Origin: Puniceicoccales bacterium
Lineage (GTDB): Bacteria > Verrucomicrobiota > Verrucomicrobiia > Opitutales > JAIRLG01
DNA length: 14,508 bases
NCBI GenBank assembly: GCA_031278595.1
Contig: JAITKE010000019.1
Span: 1-14,508, forward strand
Direction: 5' to 3'
Shown: positions 1 to 6,513 of the stretch, in pieces
Position numbering within the stretch: the stretch's first letter is position 1
Layout: each line of letters opens with the position of its first letter
Notes under the pieces: generated by a model
Database searches by the model: none
Told to the model about the DNA's origin: nothing
Seen by the model: the letters and a program-made list of their open reading frames with translations, nothing else
Position numbers and translations under genes: made by a program

Positions 1-477
1 CAGGGTTCCCGGGAAATGAGTTCTGGCCAGGGCGATGGGCCAGGGGATATTTTTCGACAAAAAGGCCGCTCCGTTCAGGACGACCAGGCTCTGGACACGC
101 TCGGCGTAGAGCTCGGCGATGGCCAGGCCGATGGGGCAGCCCCAGTCGTGCAGGACGAGGTGGAAGGCCGTCGCCTGGACCTTTTCCACCAGGGCCGAGG
201 CATTGGCGATGTGGTTATCCAGGGAATAGGAGGCGTGTTTCGGCTTATCCGAAAGGCCGCAGCCGAGGTGGTCGAGGGCGATGCAGCGAAAGTGCTCCCG
301 CAGCCGGGAGATCAGGTGGCGGTAGTGGAAGGACCAGGTCGGGTTACCGTGGAACAGGAAGACGCATTCCCCATGGCCTTCGTCGACGTAGGACAGGCGA
401 TGACCCTCGGCTGTCCGAAGGGTCTGCCGCTCGAAGGGATACTGGACCCGCAGCCATGCCGGTAAATCCTCGTCCAC
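1..477 (-). CDS. oleB: OleB-like alpha/beta hydrolase (beta-lactone decarboxylase), 3' end beyond the window
   Basis: This is the N-terminal part of a haloalkane-dehalogenase-like alpha/beta hydrolase. Reading the minus strand gives, in order, a YPF segment, HGNPTWSF (oxyanion-hole region), DHLGCGLSDKP, and HDWGCPIG with the predicted nucleophile Asp, then LVVLNGAAF and a PW...R segment. This combination matches my memory of OleB, which decarboxylates the beta-lactone made by OleC to give a long-chain cis-olefin, more closely than true dehalogenases. The catalytic His lies beyond the left edge. The GTG at 477 leaves about 13 residues before YPF, as is usual in the family. The frame stays open upstream, with further GTG codons at 510 and 546, and none of the three has a good Shine-Dalgarno site. 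It is divergent from the lptF/G gene, with element CL1 between them. Haloalkane dehalogenase or a generic epoxide-hydrolase-like enzyme is the alternative. Confidence 0.72.
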   Translation of the reverse strand, partial: MDEDLPAWLRVQYPFERQTLRTAEGHRLSYVDEGHGECVFLFHGNPTWSFHYRHLISRLREHFRCIALDHLGCGLSDKPKHASYSLDNHIANASALVEKVQATAFHLVLHDWGCPIGLAIAELYAERVQSLVVLNGAAFLSKNIPWPIALARTHFPGTL

Positions 478-554
478 CGGCCGAAGGAAAGCCAAAACGC
501 CTCCGGCCACAAGAATAATAGATTTTTCGGGGGGCGTCGCTTTCACACTGGCCG

Positions 555-652
555 TGCGATGGCCCCCTGGCGAAGCCAGGCGGCTGTTTTCATGAAAGGA
601 AAACAGCCGAGTCTGAGAATGGCCTTTGGCCGTTCTCAGACGGGCCATCGCA
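555..652 (-). repeat. Cloverleaf palindromic element CL1
   Basis: The closing stem is 11 perfect bp, 555-565 (TGCGATGGCCC) with 642-652. Inside it are three hairpins: 566-571/575-580 (6 bp, loop GAA), 581-590/600-609 (10 bp, 9-nt loop) and 612-624/628-640 (13 bp including one G-T, loop TTT). Almost no base is left unpaired between arms. The 6-bp arm comes first on the + strand, so the canonical orientation is minus. The element fills the gap between the divergent oleB-like and lptF/G genes. Confidence 0.88.
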
Positions 653-676
653 GTTCCAAGGCCATCGCAGCTCCGA
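643..676. repeat. 17-bp tandem duplication beside CL1
   Basis: GGCCATCGCAGTTCCAA at 643-659 is followed at once by a near copy at 660-676, GGCCATCGCAGCTCCGA. The first copy contains most of the right closing-stem strand of CL1, so this looks like a partial duplication of the element edge. Confidence 0.6.
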
Positions 677-753
677 CTTGACCCGGACGCCGATGCCAAC
701 GCCTATCTCCTCTTCCGGGTTTCCATCGGTGCGAAAAATCTTCTCATGGCCGA

Positions 754-1860
754 ATGTTGTCCATTTCCGACCGCCATGTCCTGGGCACGTGGGGGCGCTA
801 CTTCCTGCTCTGCCTGGCCCTGGCCCTCGGCATTCTGCTGCTGGAGGACATGTACAACCATCTCCACGAACTGCTCCGCCGGGGCATTGCCCTGGAGAAA
901 ATCGCCCGCTATTACTTCCTGCTCTGTCCCCAGCTCTTTCCCCTCGTCATCCCCGTCGCCTTCTTTCTGTCCCTCCTGCTCGCTTTGGGGGAACTGGGCC
1001 GGCACGGCGAGATCATCGCCTTCCAGGCGGCCGGCGTATCCCGGATCATCCTCACCCGCTCGCTGGCCGGCATCGGAATTCTGCTCTCGCTGCTGCTCAG
1101 TTATTTTCAGGAGGGGCCCGCAGCACGGGCGCGGCAGATTTTTGGGGACTACCAGGCCCAGGTGGGTGTCGCGGAGGCCCAGGCGGAAGCGATCCTCCAC
1201 CACGTCGGCTGGAACGATGAGCAACGGGGCCGGCTCTGGTACCTGAGGGCCCTCGAGCCCTCGAAGGGCATCGCCACGGCCGTCGATCTCCACGAGAGGG
1301 ACGCCGAGGGACACGAGTGGAGGCGCATCTCCGCCGCCCAGGCCAGCTTCGATGCCGCCACAAAACGCTGGACATTTTTCCGAGGACGCCTCGTCACCTT
1401 CGATCCCCAGAGCCACTATCCCCTGTCCCAGAGCCTCTTCGAACGCCACGAGCTCGAAGATTTTTGCTGCTCCCCATCGCTGCTGGCCCTCCATCACAAA
1501 AAGCCCGAAGAGCTGACGCTCCCCGAATTGCGGATGCTGCTCCGGCAGGAGCGGGAAGGTGGAAGCGGTTTTTCGGAAAACCGGCGGAGGGCCCAGCATT
1601 TCTTTTACTGGAACCGCCTTCTCTCGCCCTGGGCCTGCCTCCTGGTCTTCTTCATCGCCCTGCCCTGCGCCACCGGCGGCCCCCGCAGCAATTCCATGGC
1701 CGGCTTCGGCAAGGCGACGGGCTTCCTCTTCGCCTTCTACCTCCTCTCCCATGTCTGCCACGCCCTTGGCCTCCATGGAACCTTCAATGCCCCACTGGCT
1801 GCCCTGGGCCCCTACCTCCTCCTGCTCCTCTGCACCCTTCCCGCTCATCGCTCCTCCTGA
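754..1860 (+). CDS. LptF/LptG (YjgP/YjgQ) family lipopolysaccharide-export permease
   Basis: This 368-residue inner-membrane protein belongs to the YjgP/YjgQ family. LptF and LptG, with the ATPase LptB, extract lipopolysaccharide from the inner membrane and pass it to the periplasmic bridge. Hydrophobic segments lie at about residues 15-35, 55-78 and 95-115, then a soluble stretch (about 120-280, the expected periplasmic beta-jellyroll), then three hydrophobic segments near the C-terminus (about 285-305, 318-338 and 345-365). The block around GELGRHGEIIAFQAAGVSR is the characteristic cytoplasmic loop of the family. Length is normal (350-370). ATG 754 was chosen because it begins just before the first membrane helix; no clear Shine-Dalgarno site is seen. 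Sequence alone does not tell me whether it is the F or G subunit, and the partner is not in the window. It stands alone, flanked by CL1 and CL2. Confidence 0.85.
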   Translation: MLSISDRHVLGTWGRYFLLCLALALGILLLEDMYNHLHELLRRGIALEKIARYYFLLCPQLFPLVIPVAFFLSLLLALGELGRHGEIIAFQAAGVSRIILTRSLAGIGILLSLLLSYFQEGPAARARQIFGDYQAQVGVAEAQAEAILHHVGWNDEQRGRLWYLRALEPSKGIATAVDLHERDAEGHEWRRISAAQASFDAATKRWTFFRGRLVTFDPQSHYPLSQSLFERHELEDFCCSPSLLALHHKKPEELTLPELRMLLRQEREGGSGFSENRRRAQHFFYWNRLLSPWACLLVFFIALPCATGGPRSNSMAGFGKATGFLFAFYLLSHVCHALGLHGTFNAPLAALGPYLLLLLCTLPAHRSS

Positions 1861-1880
1861 AGCCGCCCGGCTTTTTCCTC

Positions 1881-1983
1881 TTTGGGCCGGCTTTGTCCGG
1901 GCCCATGACAAATTCTTTGTCATGGGCCCGGGGTGGCCCGCACCGCGGGCCATGATTCCTTTGGAATCCAAAGCCGGCCCAAA
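1881..1983 (+). repeat. Cloverleaf palindromic element CL2
   Basis: The closing stem is 15 perfect bp, 1881-1895 (TTTGGGCCGGCTTTG) with 1969-1983. The arms are 1897-1912/1916-1931 (16 perfect bp, loop TTC), 1934-1941/1945-1952 (8 bp, loop ACC) and 1954-1959/1963-1968 (6 bp, loop TTT). Arm 3 abuts the closing stem with no spacer. It begins 20 nt after the lptF/G stop codon. It is not followed by a T-run, so it is not a typical intrinsic terminator. Confidence 0.9.
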
Positions 1984-2081
1984 ACCCAAAAGGAAATCGC
2001 TATTCGTATCGACAAAACAGCCAATGTCGCTAAAAACTAAGCCCCATCAGCGCTGATATGAACAAACAGCCCTCCCACCCT

Positions 2082-2111
2082 TTGCATTCTTTGAGCTCAT
2101 CGGGTTATGAT
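2082..2111 (+). promoter_or_regulatory. Possible sigma70-type promoter upstream of prc
   Basis: A -35-like TTGCAT (2082-2087) and a -10-like TATGAT (2106-2111) are separated by 18 bp. A start near 2118 would place CL3 in the 5' leader of the protease gene. The -35 box is a modest match only. Confidence 0.3.
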
Positions 2112-2140
2112 GAAGGGCGGTTCTGTTATGGAGATCGGGT

Positions 2141-2238
2141 CTGCGCTGTCTTTGCAGGGAGGGAATGGCCTTCCAGGCCATTCCCTCCCCGGGGCTCGCG
2201 GAGCGAGCTGAGCCCTGCGGGCTCCAAAGACAGCGCAG
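2141..2238 (+). repeat. Cloverleaf palindromic element CL3 (family A)
   Basis: The closing stem is 14 perfect bp, 2141-2154 (CTGCGCTGTCTTTG) with 2225-2238. The arms are 2157-2171/2175-2189 (15 bp, loop TCC), 2194-2199/2203-2208 (6 bp, loop GGA) and 2210-2215/2219-2224 (6 bp, loop TGC). CL4 (inverted) and CL8 are clear sequence relatives. It lies about 100 nt before the chosen prc start; because it is open in that frame, it makes the prc reading frame look longer than it should. Confidence 0.92.
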
Positions 2239-2339
2239 CAGCAGCAGGAGGAAATCTCGGAAATTCCCAGTCTTCGGCCACAATCACCACCGGGCGCAAC
2301 CATAGGGCCATCGTCAGACCCAAGGAACATCGGTGCCGA

Positions 2340-4907
2340 ATGGGGTGGCCATCGGGGCAGAGCTGGACTTTCGACCTGTGCCTCTGTTTCTGCCTACTCG
2401 CCGGCTTCCAGGCCTATGGTGGGGCTGATTCTGTCCTCACTCCTTCCTCTTTTCAGGATGACTCGGCTGTTTCCACGTCTCCTGTTCCAATTTTGGGCCA
2501 ACAGAAGGCCGATCTGGCCACTCTGGAACGGGATTTGGCTATTCCGGAGCAGGTTGAGCCGTACCTCTGGCCTCCCCTGAAGCCTTCGGGGGACATGCGG
2601 GAGGAAACCCTGGCCATGAAGCGCTGTCTCGAGGAATTCCATTACGCCAAAAAGCCCATTTACCAAATACCGGCGGAGGAAATCCTAAAAAATTACTTCG
2701 GGAGCATGGACAGCTCGCACATGCTTTTTCTCGAAGAAGAAATCCAGCAAATCACCCAGGAGCTGGCGCCCAAACTCCACCTATTTTTGCAGAGGGGGGA
2801 TCTGACAAAAGCCTTCGATCTCTTCGATCTCTACCGTCGGCACCTGTGGGAGCGCAGCACCCGGATCCTCCGCGACATCCCTACGCTGGATATCCAGTCC
2901 CTCTCGGCGGAGCATTTTTGCCCCTATCGGGAAGAACTGCCCTGGCCGTCGGATAGGGCCACGGCGGAGCACCTGTGGAGGCAGCGCCTCATCTACGAAA
3001 TCCAGAGCGAAATTCTCTCGCTGGAGGGTGCACTGTCCCTTAAACCCGCCCTTTGGGGAATTCCGCTGAGAAAGGCGCCCCAGCTGAACTCGAAGGAGCC
3101 CAGTTCCAGGATTTTTCCCTTTGGGGAGGCGCTGTTCCAGGGGAAGGAACTGCCGCCGGCCACCTGGCTCATCCGTCCCGATCGCCTGGTGCCGCCGCGA
3201 ATCCCTCTCTGGCTGGATACTTTGCGCCAAACCCTGCGGAACTTGCCGGAGGAAAGCTCGCCCCCACCGGCCATCGTCGCCAAGGCGAAGGAACGCATCG
3301 CCCGGCGCTACGAGAGCTTCCGCCGTTTCTTTTCCGACATCGAGCCCTGGTTCGTCCAGGAACTTTTCGTCAACAGCCTGGCCCAGCTCTACGACCCGCA
3401 CTCGAGCTTTCTCTCCAAAGATACGTTTGAGGAATTCAATACCCTCCTGCGCAATACCCTGATCGGCATCGGGGTCTATCTCCACTACGACAACGGCTAC
3501 TGCACCATCAAGGAGCTCACCCCCGGGGGTCCTGCCGCCCGCAGCGGACTGCTGCACCCGGGCGATCGCATCGTGGCGGTCGCCGAAGACGGGCAGGAGG
3601 CCGTCGAGATCACCAACATGCCCTCCTACCGCAGCGTCCGGCTCATCCGTGGGCCCAAGGGCAGCCGCGTGCACCTGAGCATCGAACCGGCCGAGGGGGA
3701 TGCCGCCGACCGAAAAGTCATCACGCTCACCCGGGATACGGTCTCCATCGAAAGCGCCCGGGCCAGCGCGAAACTCCTTACCCTGTCCGACAACCCGGCT
3801 GCCCCCCTCCGTATCGGCTACATCCATCTGCCCTCCTTCTACGGCCCGGAAGAGGAGGACAAGGCCCCATCGGGCTCGAGCGATGATGTGCAGCTGCTAC
3901 TGAAGGAGCTCAAGGTCCAGGGGGCGAAGGGACTGATCCTCGACCTCCGCGGCAACGGCGGCGGGCTTCTGGAAGAGGCCATTCTGCTGGCGGGGCTCTT
4001 CATCCCGGAGGGCCCCATCGTGCAGGTGCGGGATCCGGAGGGCCAGACGCAGATCTACCACAGCCACACGGCGACACCGCTTTGGGACAGGCCCCTGATC
4101 ACCCTCATCTCCAAACAGAGCGTATCTGCTTCCGAAATCCTGGCCGGGGCTTTGCAGGACCACTGCCGCAGCCTCATCGTCGGGGACAAGCATACCCACG
4201 GCAAGGGCAGTGTGCAGGTGCTCATTCCCCTCGAACGCATCCTGGGCAACTGGTTCAACCCAAAAAAGGAAACCATGGGGGCCACCCGAGTAACGGTCAA
4301 CAAATGGTACCGACCCGGCGGCAATTCCATCCAGCTCCGCGGGGTCATCTCCGACATCCCTCTCCCGTCCTTCGACGAATGGGTGCCCATCGGGGAATCG
4401 GATCTGCCCCATGCCCTCGCCTGGGATGCCATCGTGCCGCCGAAGTCGGGCAAGGCCCTCGTGTCCGCCGAGCGCCGGCAATATTTCGACCAGCTCCGCC
4501 AGCATCTGCGCCGGCAGAGCGAATCGCGTCAACGGACCCTGCCGGAGTTCGCGGTGCTGGGCACCCGCATCCGGCTCTTCCGCCGCAAACTCGACCAGGA
4601 GGAATTCTCCCTCGACCTGTCCCGGCGCCTTCGGGAGCGGCGGGAAGAGGCCCGCCTCCAGCGCGAGATTCAGGCCCAGATCGACGGCATTGCCGCCCAG
4701 CCCTTCTTCCAATCCACTCCCATCACGCTCGCCTCCCTGAGCGCTTCTGCCCAAAAAAACTCCGGAAAAGCCGAGGCAAACCCGGAAGACCTTTCTGCGG
4801 AAAAGGAAAAAAGTCCCGCCAATGAGGAATACGACACGCATCTGCGGGAAACCCTGCGCCTGATGCGGGACTGGATCGAAGGGGCTCCCCTGGCCACGGC
4901 GGCTTAG
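2340..4907 (+). CDS. prc: Prc/Tsp-type C-terminal processing protease (peptidase S41), periplasmic
   Basis: This tail-specific protease, 855 residues from ATG 2340, would cleave proteins from their C-termini in the periplasm. Residues 1-35 look like a signal peptide with a hydrophobic core rich in Leu, Cys and Phe. An N-terminal Tsp helical domain follows, then a PDZ domain from about 376 (GIGVYL...GGPAARSG...GDRI...RGPKGS), then the S41 core with LDLRGNGGG. The catalytic Ser (about 596, in SVSASEI) and Lys (about 622, in HGKGSVQ) align with E. coli Prc Ser452 and Lys477. A charged C-terminal domain ends it. E. coli Prc has 682 residues; part of the excess is a Pro-rich insertion at about 235-320. 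The frame is open back to 2058, but that stretch translates CL3, so it is rejected as coding. An AAGGA lies 13 nt before ATG 2340. Confidence 0.9.
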   Translation: MGWPSGQSWTFDLCLCFCLLAGFQAYGGADSVLTPSSFQDDSAVSTSPVPILGQQKADLATLERDLAIPEQVEPYLWPPLKPSGDMREETLAMKRCLEEFHYAKKPIYQIPAEEILKNYFGSMDSSHMLFLEEEIQQITQELAPKLHLFLQRGDLTKAFDLFDLYRRHLWERSTRILRDIPTLDIQSLSAEHFCPYREELPWPSDRATAEHLWRQRLIYEIQSEILSLEGALSLKPALWGIPLRKAPQLNSKEPSSRIFPFGEALFQGKELPPATWLIRPDRLVPPRIPLWLDTLRQTLRNLPEESSPPPAIVAKAKERIARRYESFRRFFSDIEPWFVQELFVNSLAQLYDPHSSFLSKDTFEEFNTLLRNTLIGIGVYLHYDNGYCTIKELTPGGPAARSGLLHPGDRIVAVAEDGQEAVEITNMPSYRSVRLIRGPKGSRVHLSIEPAEGDAADRKVITLTRDTVSIESARASAKLLTLSDNPAAPLRIGYIHLPSFYGPEEEDKAPSGSSDDVQLLLKELKVQGAKGLILDLRGNGGGLLEEAILLAGLFIPEGPIVQVRDPEGQTQIYHSHTATPLWDRPLITLISKQSVSASEILAGALQDHCRSLIVGDKHTHGKGSVQVLIPLERILGNWFNPKKETMGATRVTVNKWYRPGGNSIQLRGVISDIPLPSFDEWVPIGESDLPHALAWDAIVPPKSGKALVSAERRQYFDQLRQHLRRQSESRQRTLPEFAVLGTRIRLFRRKLDQEEFSLDLSRRLRERREEARLQREIQAQIDGIAAQPFFQSTPITLASLSASAQKNSGKAEANPEDLSAEKEKSPANEEYDTHLRETLRLMRDWIEGAPLATAA

Positions 4908-4975
4908 GTGCCCCCTAAGGATCTGAAGAGGGCTGCTGGCCGGCGGATTCGATTTCGGTTTTCACGGCGCCTTTT

Positions 4976-5075
4976 GCTGCGCTGTCTTTGGAGCCCGCAG
5001 GGCTCGGCTCGCTCCGCGAGCCCCAGGCCTGGAATGGCCTGGAAGGCCATTCCAGGCCTGCAAAGACAGCGCAGC
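4976..5075 (-). repeat. Cloverleaf palindromic element CL4 (family A, inverted)
   Basis: The closing stem is 15 bp, 4976-4990 with 5061-5075, identical in sequence to that of CL3 and CL8. The arms on the + strand are 4991-4996/5000-5005 (6 bp, loop GCA), 5006-5012/5016-5022 (7 bp, loop TCC) and 5024-5040/5044-5060 (17 perfect bp, loop GGA). The order is reversed relative to CL3. The long arm differs from CL3 and CL8 in its lower half, but both strands changed together. It sits between the convergent ends of prc and the LysM gene. Confidence 0.92.
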
Positions 5076-5140
5076 CCCCTCGTCCTCTGTCTCCGGGGTA
5101 ATGGGAAATCACTCCACCCGTAAACGGTACGGAAAATGCT

Positions 5141-5893
5141 TCACTCGGCCGAAGGTAGAAGCAGGCGTTGGCCGACCCGGACTTGGTCGGGTTGGGACAG
5201 CTGGTCCCGATTGGCCTCGAAAATCGCCGGCCAGCGGCTCGCATCGCCAAAGACCTTTTGGCTGATGATCGACAGCGTATCGCCCTCCTGCACCAGATAG
5301 GTCTTCCGGCGCCCCTGGGCCCGTTCCTCCAGCACCCGCTCCAGCCGCTGTCCTCCAACGGATACTTCGGGCTCCCGTTCTAACTGCCGTTCCAGGTCGA
5401 TCACACGCCGCTTCAGCTGGGCATTTTCCTGCCGCAGCTCCCGCAACAGAACCGGAAAGTCATGGGCGTACTTCTTATAGAGGGAACTCTGGTGGCACTG
5501 CTTCATGAACAATTTCTGGAGCGAATCGATCCACTGGGGCACCCATTCGCGCTCCTTGGCCTCCTCCGCTGCGCCGATCAGGAACTGACGGAAGTGATAG
5601 ATGGCGAAAATCGGATCCTCCAGCGTCTCCCAGTAAATTTTCCCGCAGAAGAGGTGGGACTGCGGCGTCGGGTGATGCCGACGAATGACCGCCAGGAATT
5701 TTTCCAAAGCCTCGGTGGCCCGGCCCTCCCGAAGCAATTGCTGGCCCCGCCGGTAGAGCCCGTCTTCCTCCTCCGACCACTCCTCCGCCGTCGGCCGACA
5801 GGCCGTCAGGAAACAGAACACGAGCAGCACCGGCAGCCAAGCGCTCCGCCTCGGCAGAAGGGAAGAAAAAATGCCTGTGCCGGAAATCCGCAT
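5141..5893 (-). CDS. LysM-domain lipoprotein with TPR-like and coiled-coil regions
   Basis: From ATG 5893 the product has 250 residues. Residues 1-32 form a lipoprotein signal: basic N-terminus, hydrophobic run and lipobox LTAC with Cys32 as the expected lipidated residue. Residues 45-115 look like a helical tetratricopeptide-type repeat (LLREGRATEALEKFLAV is typical). Residues 147-190 form a charged coiled coil. The C-terminal 50 residues are a LysM module (YLVQEGDTLSIISQKVFGD...VGQRLLLP), which binds peptidoglycan glycans. It is therefore likely an envelope lipoprotein tethered to the cell wall; the partner is unknown. The frame is open upstream to an ATG at 6016, but the lipoprotein signal fits best from 5893. 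No convincing Shine-Dalgarno site is present. It converges on prc with CL4 between. I do not recognise a specific named gene. Confidence 0.82.
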   Translation of the reverse strand: MRISGTGIFSSLLPRRSAWLPVLLVFCFLTACRPTAEEWSEEEDGLYRRGQQLLREGRATEALEKFLAVIRRHHPTPQSHLFCGKIYWETLEDPIFAIYHFRQFLIGAAEEAKEREWVPQWIDSLQKLFMKQCHQSSLYKKYAHDFPVLLRELRQENAQLKRRVIDLERQLEREPEVSVGGQRLERVLEERAQGRRKTYLVQEGDTLSIISQKVFGDASRWPAIFEANRDQLSQPDQVRVGQRLLLPSAE

Positions 5894-6098
5894 GGAAGGA
5901 GTTTTTCGACTGAAAAAATTGAAGCGGCCCCCTTCCTCTTGGCCAGAAAATAACACGGGCCCCCATCGGCGGCGATTGGACGACTTTCCTGCATCGCCAT
6001 CCGTTTTGACCATCACCGCTATCCGGTCTTGCTATTCTTCATGGTCATCCGGTTTGGCCATTCGCGGTAATTGCGGAAAGGGACGGAGAAGGACGCAC

Positions 6099-6127
6099 TT
6101 GCCAAAAGCCCGGAGGAGCCCTATAAA
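6099..6127 (+). promoter_or_regulatory. Strong sigma70-like promoter upstream of dnaG-rpoD
   Basis: TTGCCA (6099-6104) and TATAAA (6122-6127) are separated by exactly 17 bp on the + strand. Transcription would start near 6134, giving a leader of about 370 nt before the dnaG GTG that would include CL5. No gene is seen between 5894 and 6504; that stretch holds this promoter, a MITE-like segment with CL5 and a short repeat at the start codon. A separate small RNA from this promoter is possible. Confidence 0.5.
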
Positions 6128-6184
6128 ACCCACTCCGAAAATTCGGCGGGCCTAGGGCGATGAGAGGTAAGGTTTCAGTTCTTT

Positions 6185-6374
6185 TAGAGAGGTCGTCAAA
6201 TCAAGCGACGAAAAGGGAGTTGCTGGGTTTTGCTTTTGGGGCTGCCTTTGCGCCGAAGCCCCCGAAGGGGGCTTCGGCGGGGGCCCGCCGGAGGCGGGCC
6301 GCTTCCTTTGGAAGCCAAAGGCAGCCCCAAAAAATTCCAGCCCTTTTGCGGAATGCGAGATTTTAGCTCTCTTA
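6185..6374. mobile_element. Degenerate MITE-like segment carrying CL5
   Basis: The left end (TAGAGAGGTCGTCAAAT from 6185) resembles the left end of the segment at 13022 (TAGAGGGCGTCGTCAAAT). The right end, read on the minus strand from 6374, begins TAAGAGAGCTAAAATC and later reaches ATTTTTTGGGGC; the same landmarks (CTAAAAT, ATTTTTTGGGGC) occur in the reversed right end at 13212. Both ends carry TA. The inverted repeats are imperfect and no transposase is encoded, so it would be a decayed non-autonomous element. Confidence 0.38.
6234..6332 (+). repeat. Cloverleaf palindromic element CL5
   Basis: The closing stem is 17 perfect bp, 6234-6250 (TTTTGGGGCTGCCTTTG) with 6316-6332. The arms are 6251-6263/6267-6279 (13 perfect bp, loop GAA), 6282-6289/6293-6300 (8 bp, loop GGA) and 6301-6306/6310-6315 (6 bp, loop TTT). 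Nearly every base is paired. It lies in the probable leader of dnaG-rpoD. Confidence 0.92.
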
Positions 6375-6470
6375 GGAGATACAAGAGTTCAGATGCGATG
6401 AGCTACGAGATTTTAACTTTTTTTAGGGATAGGATCCAGGGCCTGGATTTCGGAAGGGCTCCTGCGTAAT

Positions 6471-6513
6471 CGAGATCGTCCGTACCCATCCATCGAGATC
6501 GCCCGTGCCCATC
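6471..6513. repeat. 20-bp near-tandem repeat spanning the dnaG start
   Basis: CGAGATCGTCCGTACCCATC at 6471-6490 is repeated with two changes at 6494-6513 (CGAGATCGCCCGTGCCCATC), separated by CAT. The second copy contains the dnaG GTG start codon; the first has GTA at the same place. Confidence 0.7.

Noticed and set aside
16..465. 149-codon + strand frame at the left edge
   Set aside because: It is a shadow of the OleB-like gene on the minus strand, which carries the HGNPTWS and HDWG motifs.
703..1989. 428-codon open frame antisense to the lptF/G gene
   Set aside because: It is a shadow of GC-rich coding sequence: low complexity in Gly and Glu, no recognisable domain, while the + strand frame has clear family motifs.
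2781..3827. 348-codon open frame antisense to prc
   Set aside because: It mirrors the protease coding frame; no start context or family motif.
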